Shown here: positions 55,798 to 64,000 of the stretch, one piece after another
Numbering within the stretch: position 1 is the first letter of the stretch
Layout: each line of letters opens with the position of its first letter
From: Candidatus Rhodoblastus alkanivorans
GTDB taxonomy: Bacteria > Pseudomonadota > Alphaproteobacteria > Rhizobiales > Beijerinckiaceae
Assembly: GCF_022760755.1 (NCBI RefSeq)
Contig: NZ_JAIVFP010000001.1
Span: 3,700,001-3,764,000 of the forward strand
Direction of reading: 5' to 3'
Length of the DNA: 64,000 bases
The notes under the pieces: generated by a model
Seen by the model: only the letters and a program-made list of their open reading frames with translations
Database searches by the model: none
What the model was told of the DNA's origin: nothing
Made by a program: the position numbers and the translations under genes

Positions 55798-56676
55798 TCA
55801 ATATTTCGCGGTCACGATGGGCGGAGCGGCCGGCGCGACGAGCAGATAGCGGAAGCCGAGCAGCAACTGGTTCGAGACCATGTTGTAATGCTGTGTTTCG
55901 TAAGCGCAGCCGGTCGACGCGCCGCCGTTGCAGGCGATGGCGCCGGTGCTGTACTTACCCATATTGACGTAGCGGTAGCTCATGTCGACCAGCATATTGG
56001 GCGTGACATGGAAGCCGAGGCCGGCGGTCAGGTCCCAGGCGAAATTGGTCCCGCTGTAGTTCGGCGCCAGTCCGTAGCCATTGGGCTGGCTCATGCTGAT
56101 GTCCGTCACGCCGTTCATGCCGTAAGCGGCAAAACCGATGCCGCCGCCGACATAGGGCGTGACTCCCATCCAGGTGCCGACATCGAGATAGCCATTGGCC
56201 AGGAACAAAGCGGTGCGGACCTGGCCATTGTAATTGTCGCCGCAAGTGGTCGCCCCCCCGACCGGGCAATTGCTGCCGCCGCCGGTATATTGATAGAAGA
56301 CCTTCGAATTATAGCTCGCTCCTGAAATATAGGATGCGGTCAGATCGGCGCGGAACCACGGATTGAACTGATAGCCGACGCCGAAATCGATCACGCCGCT
56401 GTCGCCGACATTGACCGGCCCATCCCAGGCGCCCAGGCTCGCCAGGGTCGCGCCCGTGCCGAAAGTCGAGTTCAGGCTTGACGCCTCGTTGATTCCGACG
56501 CCGACGTCGCCGCGCAAATAGAAGCCGCTTTCCTCGATCGGCCCGCGCAGCGGAGGCGGCTCCAATTGGGGCGGGGGCGGCAGCAGATCGGCCGCATGGG
56601 CGGCGGGGACGATGGCCGCCGGCAAGGCGAACATGGCGACGGCGCTGGCGACAGTAAGGGCTTTCAAGCTGCCCAT
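55798..56676 (-). CDS. outer-membrane beta-barrel protein (Omp25/31-like)
   Basis: 292 residues, paralogue of the gene at 54709. Signal peptide (LKALTVASAVAMFALPAAIVPAAHAA), then strands such as FYLRGDVGVGINEAS, DFGVGYQFNPWFRADLTASYI and LVDMSYRYVNMGKYS. It has its own terminator downstream and its own CtrA-type site 75 bp upstream. These barrels are major surface proteins in Rhizobiales relatives. Confidence 0.88.
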   Translation of the reverse strand: MGSLKALTVASAVAMFALPAAIVPAAHAADLLPPPPQLEPPPLRGPIEESGFYLRGDVGVGINEASSLNSTFGTGATLASLGAWDGPVNVGDSGVIDFGVGYQFNPWFRADLTASYISGASYNSKVFYQYTGGGSNCPVGGATTCGDNYNGQVRTALFLANGYLDVGTWMGVTPYVGGGIGFAAYGMNGVTDISMSQPNGYGLAPNYSGTNFAWDLTAGLGFHVTPNMLVDMSYRYVNMGKYSTGAIACNGGASTGCAYETQHYNMVSNQLLLGFRYLLVAPAAPPIVTAKY

Positions 56677-56750
56677 GACAAAATCCCTTCGTGTGCGGGG
56701 CGCGCATGGCCCGAATTCGTTTTCACGCAGCGATTTTTGGCAGCAAAGGC

Positions 56751-56767
56751 TTAAATAGGTCTTAACC
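56751..56767 (+). promoter_or_regulatory. CtrA-type site before the second outer-membrane protein gene
   Basis: TTAA, ATAGGTC, TTAACC: full CtrA consensus 75 bp before the ATG, in the same orientation and at nearly the same distance as the site in front of the paralogous barrel gene. Confidence 0.6.
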
Positions 56768-56791
56768 CTAACATTTTACCGCGAATTTTAA

Positions 56792-58253
<1,462 letters not shown>

Positions 58254-58255
<2 letters not shown>

Positions 58256-58269
58256 CGCGGGCCCGCGTC
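58254..58269. repeat. 16-bp perfect palindrome at the purA stop
   Basis: GACGCGGG / CCCGCGTC without a spacer, overlapping the last base of the TGA stop codon. It has no loop or T-run, so it is unlikely to be a terminator; possibly a protein site, or chance in GC-rich DNA. Confidence 0.35.
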
Positions 58270-58294
58270 CTGACGACAGGGAAAAAGGCGCGAC

Positions 58295-59605
58295 ATGGCT
58301 GATTATTATCCGCTGCTGGCCAAGGCCGTATCCGGCCTCAAGACCTCGACGTCGGAATCGCGCGCCGCGATCTACGAGCGCGCGCGCAAGGCGCTCCTTG
58401 GCCAGTTGCGCAACATGCAGCCGCCCGCGCCCGAAAACGCGATCGAGCGCGAGGCCCGCGCGCTGGACGAGGCGATCGCGCGGCTCGAACTGGAATTCGC
58501 CGGCGCTCAGGCGCTGGAGGAAAAGCCCGCCGCTCCCGGGCCGACGCCGCCTGAGCCCGCAGCCGACCCTTCGCCCGCGCGCGAGGAACAGCCCGACGCC
58601 GCCCCAGCCGAACCGGCCGAGGCCCAAGTCGACATTCCTGAAATGGTCGACGTTCCTAAAACAGCCGACGTTCCTCAAACGGAGGCGCCCCAAACCGACG
58701 AGACGCAAGCGGACGAGGCCAGGGACGCCGCCGTTGCGCGCGAAAATCTCCGGCCCGCGGCGCCGACGCCGAAGCAAAGCTCGCGCGGCGGACTGCGCCG
58801 TTTCGCGATCCTCGCCGGCGCGCTGGCGGCGGTGGTCGCGCTGGTCGCCGTCGCCGCCTGGAAGCTGCGCGACCGGCCCGAGGATCTCGCCAAGCGCACC
58901 CCGGCGCCGCAGGCGACAGAACAGAAAGTCGGCGGCAAGATCGAGCAGCGGGTCGGCGCCGCCGCCCCCTCGCCGCAGCCCACGCCGACGCCGTCGTCCG
59001 CGCCGGCCAAACCGGCGCCCCAGCCGCCGGAACAGAATGTCCCGATCGCCTATCGCGCGGCCGTCCTGATCCAGGCGCCCTCCGAGCCGGGCGGCGTGAA
59101 GACCTATGTCGGAACCGTCGTTTGGCGGCGCGATTCGGTCAATCGCGGACCGAATCAGCAATTGTCGAGCGCCATCCGCGCCGAGATCGATGTCCCCGAC
59201 GCCGGACTCAAGGCGTCGATGACCATCGAAAAGAATTATGAGCCGACGCTCTCGGCGAGCCACACGCTGACGATACGGTTCGAACCGGCGAAGGATTCCG
59301 CGGTGGGCGACGTCCGCGCGATCAATGTTCCAGAAATGCGCCGCGACGACGCGCCGCGCGGCGCGCCGCTCCAGGGCATGCAGGTCGATGTCGCGCCGAA
59401 CGTCTTCCTCGTCGGCCTTTATTCCTCGGCCGAGGCCCAGAATGTCGACATGATCAGGAACCTGAACTGGTTCGACATTCCGATGAGTCTCGCCAATGAC
59501 AAGATCGCCAAAGTGACGTTCGAAAAGGGCGCCGTTGGCTCGCAGATCATCAACGACGTCTTCAAGGATTGGCAGAACCCGCCTGCCGCCCAGAGTCAGC
59601 AATAG
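58295..59605 (+). CDS. conserved single-pass membrane protein of unknown function
   Basis: 436 residues. N-terminal 70 residues form a helical region (DYYPLLAKAVSGLKTSTSES), followed by a Pro/Ala/Glu-rich linker with three 18-bp repeats (58628-58681, encoding VDIPEM, VDVPKT, ADVPQT). There is one membrane helix (FAILAGALAAVVALVAVAAW), another Pro/Ala linker and a C-terminal beta-rich domain (RAAVLIQAPSEPGGVKTYVG; LTIRFEPAKDSAVGDV). Cytoplasmic head and periplasmic tail are likely. The shape is common among Rhizobiales conserved proteins. It follows purA by 39 bp and ends at a shared terminator with rpoH. Confidence 0.65.
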   Translation: MADYYPLLAKAVSGLKTSTSESRAAIYERARKALLGQLRNMQPPAPENAIEREARALDEAIARLELEFAGAQALEEKPAAPGPTPPEPAADPSPAREEQPDAAPAEPAEAQVDIPEMVDVPKTADVPQTEAPQTDETQADEARDAAVARENLRPAAPTPKQSSRGGLRRFAILAGALAAVVALVAVAAWKLRDRPEDLAKRTPAPQATEQKVGGKIEQRVGAAAPSPQPTPTPSSAPAKPAPQPPEQNVPIAYRAAVLIQAPSEPGGVKTYVGTVVWRRDSVNRGPNQQLSSAIRAEIDVPDAGLKASMTIEKNYEPTLSASHTLTIRFEPAKDSAVGDVRAINVPEMRRDDAPRGAPLQGMQVDVAPNVFLVGLYSSAEAQNVDMIRNLNWFDIPMSLANDKIAKVTFEKGAVGSQIINDVFKDWQNPPAAQSQQ

Positions 59606-59611
59606 GACATG

Positions 59612-59640
59612 AAAAAGCCGCCGGAAACGGCGGCTTTTTT
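59612..59640. terminator. bidirectional intrinsic terminator
   Basis: A-run, stem GCCGCCG with a GAAA tetraloop and CGGCGGC, T-run. The symmetric A and T runs let it serve both the plus-strand membrane protein gene and convergent rpoH. Confidence 0.9.
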
Positions 59641-59654
59641 GATGGCGTCGGGGG

Positions 59655-60569
59655 TCAGACCCGCGCGTGGTCCGAGGCTGCGAGCCGCAACGGCCGCGCC
59701 GCCGCCTCGACCCGGACGACCCGCTCCTTGGCCGCCTGCTGGACCTTTTCGAAGGCGCGCACCTCGATCTGGCGCACGCGCTCGCGCGAAATCCCGAATT
59801 CCGTGGAAAGATCCTCCAGCGTCATCGGGTCTTCGGCCAGGCGGCGAGCCTCGAAAATCCGGCGCTCGCGCTCGTTGAGCACGTCGAGCGCCTGGGCCAG
59901 AGCCGCGCGGCGGTTGTTGGATTCCTCGCTTTCCGCCAGGATGGTTTCCTGGTCCGTAGCGTCGTCCACCAGCCAGTCCTGCCATTCGCCGTCGCCTTCC
60001 TCGCGCAGGGGCGCGTTCAGCGAGGCGTCGCCGGAGAGCCGTCGGTTCATATCGACCACCTCCTGCTGGCTCACGCCGAGCTTGGTGGCGATGGCGGCGA
60101 CGTTCTCAGGTCTGAGGTCGCCCTCCTCGAAAGCCGAGATCTGGCTCTTGGCCTTGCGCAGGTTGAAGAACAATTTCTTCTGATTGGCGGTGGTGCCGAG
60201 CTTCACCAGGCTCCACGAGCGCAAGATATACTCTTGAATCGACGCGCGGATCCACCACATGGCGTAAGTAGCCAGGCGGAACCCTTTTTCCGGTTCGAAC
60301 CGCTTCACCGCCTGCATGAGGCCGATGTTGCCCTCGGAGATCACTTCGCCGATGGGCAGGCCGTAACCGCGATATCCCATGGCGATCTTCGCCACGAGCC
60401 GGAGGTGGGAGGTGACCAGCCGATGCGCGGCGTCGGTGTCGGAATGTTCGCGCCACCTTTTGGCGAGGACATATTCCTCATTGGGCTGGAGCATCGGGAA
60501 ACGACGGATTTCCTCGAGGTAGCGCGTCAGGCCGTTATCGCCTGCGAGAATGGGAAGCGCAGCAGCCAT
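59655..60569 (-). CDS. rpoH: RNA polymerase sigma factor RpoH (sigma-32)
   Basis: 304 residues. Region 2 reads RLVTSHLRLVAKIAMGYRGYG and RFEPEKGFRLATYAMWWIRASIQEY; the sigma-32-specific RpoH box is in the middle (TTANQKKLFFNLRKAKSQI, the Q-K-K-L-F-F-N-L-R signature); region 4 ends in DLSTEFGISRERVRQIEVRA. It directs the heat-shock regulon. ATG at 60569 follows AGGAGGG at the better spacing than the adjacent ATG at 60572. Length matches alphaproteobacterial RpoH; whether further rpoH copies exist elsewhere cannot be seen. Confidence 0.95.
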   Translation of the reverse strand: MAAALPILAGDNGLTRYLEEIRRFPMLQPNEEYVLAKRWREHSDTDAAHRLVTSHLRLVAKIAMGYRGYGLPIGEVISEGNIGLMQAVKRFEPEKGFRLATYAMWWIRASIQEYILRSWSLVKLGTTANQKKLFFNLRKAKSQISAFEEGDLRPENVAAIATKLGVSQQEVVDMNRRLSGDASLNAPLREEGDGEWQDWLVDDATDQETILAESEESNNRRAALAQALDVLNERERRIFEARRLAEDPMTLEDLSTEFGISRERVRQIEVRAFEKVQQAAKERVVRVEAAARPLRLAASDHARV

Positions 60570-60690
60570 CATACCCTCCTTGAACCGGACGCCCGTGAGC
60601 GGCGCGCCCGAAACGGCCGCATTAGCCGGCCGCCAACGTGAACATATAGGGACCATAAACAATGGCCGAAAGAGGGCGGAGCCCTTAACG

Positions 60691-60750
60691 CTCAATTACA
60701 ATTGAGTAACCCGGCATAATCGAGTAACCCGGAACAATAGAGTAACCCGG
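60691..60750. repeat. 18-bp direct repeats between rpoH and the aminotransferase gene
   Basis: GAGTAACCCGG occurs at 60704, 60722 and 60740, exactly 18 bp apart, and the first copy is fused to a palindrome CTCAAT-TACA-ATTGAG (60691-60706). The array lies about 120 bp before the divergent rpoH start and 106 bp before the aminotransferase ATG, so it may be a binding array for a regulator of either gene. Confidence 0.7.
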
Positions 60751-60855
60751 GGCGGGCCCTCTGGTTCCGTCGCTGCCGCGGCGCGATTCCAACTGGCGCC
60801 CGACAGGAAAAATGCGCTAACAAACGCGCGATATCAAACCAAATCGAGCGCATTC

Positions 60856-62055
60856 ATGCAAAGCAGCCTTTTCGCCGGTGTCGATGAGCTTCCCCGCGAT
60901 CCGATCCTGGGCCTGACCGAGGCCTTCCTCGCCGACGCCTCGCCCGACCGCGTCAATCTCGGCGTCGGCGTCTATCAGGACGAAACCGGCAAGACGCCCT
61001 TGCTCGCCTGCGTGAAGAAGGCCGAGGAGGCCCTGCTCGCCAAAGGCGCGCCGCACAGCTACGTGCCGATCGACGGTCTCGCGGCCTATGATTCGGCGGT
61101 CGCGCGGATGGTGTTCGCCGATACGGCGGACCTCGCCAAGGTCGCGGCGGTCCAGGCGCTCGGCGGCACCGGCGCTCTCAAGCTCGGCGCGGAGCTCATT
61201 CGCGTCATCTCGCCGCAAGCCAAAGTGTGGATCAGCGACCCGAGCTGGGAAAACCATCGCGCCCTCTTCAGCGCCGCCGGTTTCACGGTCGAAACCTATC
61301 CCTATTACGGCGCCGACGGCGAGCTGGATTACGCCGGGCTGATCGAAACCCTGTCGTCGATCCCCGCCGGCGACGTCGTGCTGCTTCACGCCTGCTGCCA
61401 CAATCCGACCGGGCTCGATCTCACCCACGACCAATGGCGCGAAATCGCGAAGATCGTGCGGGCGCGCGGCCTCGTCCCCTTCCTCGACACCGCCTATATG
61501 GGCTTTGCCGAAGGGCTGGAGGCCGACGCTTTTTCCGTGCGACTGTTCGCCGCCGACGGCGGGCCTTTGTTCGTGTCCTTCTCGTTCTCCAAGTCGCTGT
61601 CGCTCTATGGCGAGCGCGTCGGCGCCCTTTGCGTGCTCACCGCGAGCGCCGAAGAACGCGCCCGGGTGCTGAGCCAGATCAAGCGCATCGCCCGCGTCAC
61701 CTATTCCTCGCCGCCCGGCCACGGCGGCGCGGCGGCGGCCATGGTGCTGACCGACCCGGCCCTGCGCCAGCAATGGGACGACGAACTGGGCGCCATGCGC
61801 GAGCGCATCAAGAAAATGCGCAAGCTTCTGGCCGACAAGCTGTCGCAGCGTCTTCAGGACCGCGACTTCTCCTATATCGTGCGCCAGAACGGCATGTTTT
61901 CCTATTCGCGCCTGACCAAGCCGCAAGCCATTGCGCTGCGCGAAAAATACGCGGTCTACGCCTTGGACAGCGGCCGCATCTGCGTCGCGGCGCTGAATGA
62001 AAACAACATCGATTATGTCAGCGAATGCATCGCCAAGGTGATGACGGAAGTCTGA
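60856..62055 (+). CDS. aromatic/aspartate aminotransferase (class I, TyrB/AspC type)
   Basis: 399-residue PLP transaminase. The Schiff-base Lys lies in FVSFSFSKSLSLYGERVGAL; other family motifs are VNLGVGVYQDETGKTPLL, CCHNPTGLDLTHDQW and a substrate-carboxylate Arg near DSGRICVAALNENN. This family transfers amino groups from aspartate, tyrosine or phenylalanine to 2-oxoglutarate; the sequence does not tell tyrB from aspC with certainty. The ATG at 60856 matches the family N-terminus. A terminator follows. Confidence 0.92.
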   Translation: MQSSLFAGVDELPRDPILGLTEAFLADASPDRVNLGVGVYQDETGKTPLLACVKKAEEALLAKGAPHSYVPIDGLAAYDSAVARMVFADTADLAKVAAVQALGGTGALKLGAELIRVISPQAKVWISDPSWENHRALFSAAGFTVETYPYYGADGELDYAGLIETLSSIPAGDVVLLHACCHNPTGLDLTHDQWREIAKIVRARGLVPFLDTAYMGFAEGLEADAFSVRLFAADGGPLFVSFSFSKSLSLYGERVGALCVLTASAEERARVLSQIKRIARVTYSSPPGHGGAAAAMVLTDPALRQQWDDELGAMRERIKKMRKLLADKLSQRLQDRDFSYIVRQNGMFSYSRLTKPQAIALREKYAVYALDSGRICVAALNENNIDYVSECIAKVMTEV

Positions 62056-62079
62056 GCCCGACATTCCGGACGCTTCGAA

Positions 62080-62109
62080 CCCCGCCGGCCCATCGCCGGC
62101 GGGGTTTTT
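62080..62109 (+). terminator. intrinsic terminator of the aminotransferase gene
   Basis: 10-bp stem CCCCGCCGGC / GCCGGCGGGG with a short CCATC loop, then TTTTT, 25 bp after the stop codon. On the minus strand it lies just past the DUF4139 gene end but lacks a T-run in that direction. Confidence 0.9.
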
Positions 62110-62112
62110 GTT

Positions 62113-63732
62113 TCATGGCCCCGGGACGATCACCTCGCGGTCGGCCGGCCATTTCATGCGATAGGCGAGGACGATGTCCTTGTCCTGGCCCGGCGCGAGG
62201 TCGATCCGCCAACGCAGCAGGCCGCGCTTGCCATCCGGATCCTTCTCGCTCGGCGGCGTGGTCCGGGCCAGGGTTTCGACGCTGATCGCGGCGTCTTCCG
62301 AATAAGGCGTCTGGTCGGTGACGATGGCGTGAACGGGAAAATCGTGGAGATTGCGCAGGACGGTCCTGAACTCGCGGGTTTCGGTCTTGGTCCGGCCGAA
62401 CCAACTCGGCTCGTTCTCCTTGCGATTGACGGGCTGGCGCCGCACCGTGACGCGCTCATCCACGCCGAAGCCGAGATCGCCGCCCTCATGCGGCGCGACG
62501 AGCGGCAGGCGCGCCTGCCCGATCAGTTCGCCATCGCGGTAAAGCGCGGCGGAACCGGGCAGCAAAGGCGCCTCCTCGCCATTCACATAATGGACCGAGA
62601 GAAAGGCGCGCGGGTCGAGCGCCGGCGATATCCGCCACGACAGATCCGCCTGCGGCGTCGCCGTCGAAAGCGCGATATTGGCGGTTGAGACGCCGGACGG
62701 AACCGTCACCCGGCCGGGCGCGACGAACGTCGTCTGATAGGCCCCGGCGTTCATTCGCGCCTGGGCGGTTTCGGCCTCGACGCGCATCGGCGCCGGCGCC
62801 GTCGGCGCCTGACGCATGGCGTCTCTGGCCTTGGCCATGGCGGCGACTGGTACCGGCGGCTCATAAAAGGCGATGATCCGGGGAACCACCTCGGGCGCCG
62901 ACGCCGCGCCGGTCGCCCGGAACGCGGCGATTGTCAGGGTCACGCCGTTCCAATCCTCGCCGGTGGCTTGCGACACGATCGCGCGGCGGGTGAGTTCGAG
63001 GCGCGGGCCGCCATCCTTGCCGGCGGTGGTGAGACGAGCCTCATAGGCCGGCGTCCAGCGCGCGCTGGCGACGCGATAGGTCACGGCCAGGCGGACTTTG
63101 CCCGCCGAACCCGCGGTCAGTCCGACAGCGACGTCGCGGGCGGCGCCGCCCGGCGCGGGGGCGGGCCGCGCGGCCGCGAGCGCCTCGATCTTCAGGTCGA
63201 CCGCCTCGGCGGCCGCGCGCTCCGCGCGCAGGTCCTCGCCGGTTTTGGCCATCGCCGCGCCAAGAGCGTCCCAGGCCGCGCTCCAGTTCTCGGGCTTCAG
63301 GCCTTCGTCGCCGATCTTGTCCGGGCCGGTCTGGCCATAGAGCCGGATCATGTCGAGCTTGGCGGCGAGCGCGTCGATCTTGACCTGAGCCGCCGCGCGC
63401 TCGTTGCGCAGGCTTTTCATCTCCTTGTCGAAATCGCTTTCGCCGCGCGCCGCCGGGGCCTTGCGCAAATCGACCGCGCCGAGCGTGAAGCGCGTGTCGC
63501 CCTGCCCCCGCACGCGCAAAGCCGCGGGATCGATCCCCGCCGGAAGATTTCGAAAGATCAGCCGGCTGTCGCCCGCCGGCAGGTCGATTTCCGCGACGCG
63601 GGTGACGCTCGCCCCGTCGGGATAAAGGGTCACGGCGTCTAAATGCGAAGCGACGTCAACCTCGGCCGCCATCGCCGGGACGGCGGCGCAAAGGGCGGAA
63701 AGGGACAGAGCGAACGGCAAGATTTGGCGCAT
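62113..63732 (-). CDS. exported DUF4139 domain protein (mucoidy-inhibitor MuiA-like)
   Basis: 539 residues. Signal peptide RQILPFALSLSALCAAVPAMA, then an N-terminal DUF4140-type domain (AVTLYPDGASVTRVAEIDLPAG), a coiled-coil segment (LRNERAAAQVKIDALAAKLD) and the DUF4139 beta domain with SARWTPAYEARL and the C-terminal RKENEPSWFGRTKTETREF. Family members are periplasmic proteins of unclear role; some affect capsule or mucoidy. The ATG at 63732 is chosen for the signal peptide. It ends convergently with the aminotransferase, separated by its terminator. Confidence 0.8.
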   Translation of the reverse strand: MRQILPFALSLSALCAAVPAMAAEVDVASHLDAVTLYPDGASVTRVAEIDLPAGDSRLIFRNLPAGIDPAALRVRGQGDTRFTLGAVDLRKAPAARGESDFDKEMKSLRNERAAAQVKIDALAAKLDMIRLYGQTGPDKIGDEGLKPENWSAAWDALGAAMAKTGEDLRAERAAAEAVDLKIEALAAARPAPAPGGAARDVAVGLTAGSAGKVRLAVTYRVASARWTPAYEARLTTAGKDGGPRLELTRRAIVSQATGEDWNGVTLTIAAFRATGAASAPEVVPRIIAFYEPPVPVAAMAKARDAMRQAPTAPAPMRVEAETAQARMNAGAYQTTFVAPGRVTVPSGVSTANIALSTATPQADLSWRISPALDPRAFLSVHYVNGEEAPLLPGSAALYRDGELIGQARLPLVAPHEGGDLGFGVDERVTVRRQPVNRKENEPSWFGRTKTETREFRTVLRNLHDFPVHAIVTDQTPYSEDAAISVETLARTTPPSEKDPDGKRGLLRWRIDLAPGQDKDIVLAYRMKWPADREVIVPGP

Positions 63733-63849
63733 GAGGCCTCGGGCGAACGGAAAGGAGGCGCTATAAGGACGCGGAAAAGCGAATTTTTTTCGGCGCCAAT
63801 TCGCGTTTCCGCGAATGCAAGGCGCTTTCGCTGGACCGGAACGCAAATC

Positions 63850-64000
63850 TTGGCCAAGGTTCGCGCCAATCCCTTCCCAAGAGTTTGCGATTTGCGCGCT
63901 TATTTCGGACGCGCCACGCGGAGCCTCAACGAGCGCGCGGGCCTTCTGCTGATTCTGACCTCAGCCATGTGGGGCGCGAATGGCGTCGTCAGCCGCGCGG
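63850..64000 (+). CDS. DMT/EamA-family transporter, 5' fragment
   Basis: About 50 codons before the window end. After a short basic N-terminus the first membrane helix reads AGLLLILTSAMWGANGVVSRA, the usual opening of drug/metabolite transporters of the EamA family. TTG at 63850 is the assumed start; a GTG or another TTG a little later is possible. The rest of the gene lies beyond the window. Confidence 0.55.
   Translation, partial: MAKVRANPFPRVCDLRAYFGRATRSLNERAGLLLILTSAMWGANGVVSRA

Noticed and set aside
60704-60750. Possible CRISPR array
   Set aside because: Repeats are 11 bp with 7-bp spacers and only three copies, and there are no cas genes. They are regulatory-type direct repeats.

Overview
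The window is GC-rich, gene-dense DNA from an alphaproteobacterium, most likely a diazotrophic member of the Hyphomicrobiales (Beijerinckiaceae/Methylocystaceae-like; the family is a guess). The evidence is a fixABCX operon with a NifA/sigma-54 promoter, a PdhS-type (PleC/DivJ-like) kinase with CtrA-type sites nearby, Omp25/31-like barrels, paired phasins, and a tRNA-His without G-1 and with A73, as reported for many alphaproteobacteria. All assignments rest on reading the sequence; no database search was run.

Layout. 1-3.8 kb: fixABCX, electron supply for nitrogenase. 3.9-9.8 kb: a coniferyl-aldehyde-dehydrogenase-like enzyme and an RND permease/adaptor pair. 9.8-14.2 kb: a polytopic membrane protein, then a DUF6502-DUF5666 pair behind a strong inverted repeat. 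14.3-36.2 kb: a rearranged type II secretion (T2SS) locus: prepilin peptidase, gspGK, a divergent DUF1190-gspLMD operon and gspEFHIJ plus a short GspC-like protein. Interleaved are three exported phosphatase/phosphoesterase genes, an autotransporter-type heptosyltransferase and a periplasmic binding protein. Pho-box-like triple repeats precede two of the phosphoesterase genes, so the locus looks like a phosphate-scavenging secretion island.

36.3-40.5 kb: a tight three-gene operon (aromatic-type PLP decarboxylase, ATP-grasp ligase, second fold-type-I PLP enzyme) that looks like an undescribed small-molecule pathway. 40.6-45.8 kb: thioredoxin-like protein, KatG, an exported peroxiredoxin, then a Rieske ferredoxin next to a ferritin-like protein with two ExxH motifs. 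45.8-49.6 kb: a type I secretion adaptor/ABC pair without substrate or TolC. 49.7-50.4 kb: a decayed IS5-type transposase and tRNA-His.

50.5-56.7 kb: two phasins, the PdhS-like kinase, a small coupled gene and two paralogous outer-membrane barrels. The kinase and both barrels each have an upstream TTAA-N7-TTAA CtrA-type site. 56.9-64 kb: housekeeping genes: purA behind a leader terminator, a repeat-containing membrane protein, rpoH, an aromatic/aspartate aminotransferase, a DUF4139 protein and the start of a DMT-family transporter cut by the window end.
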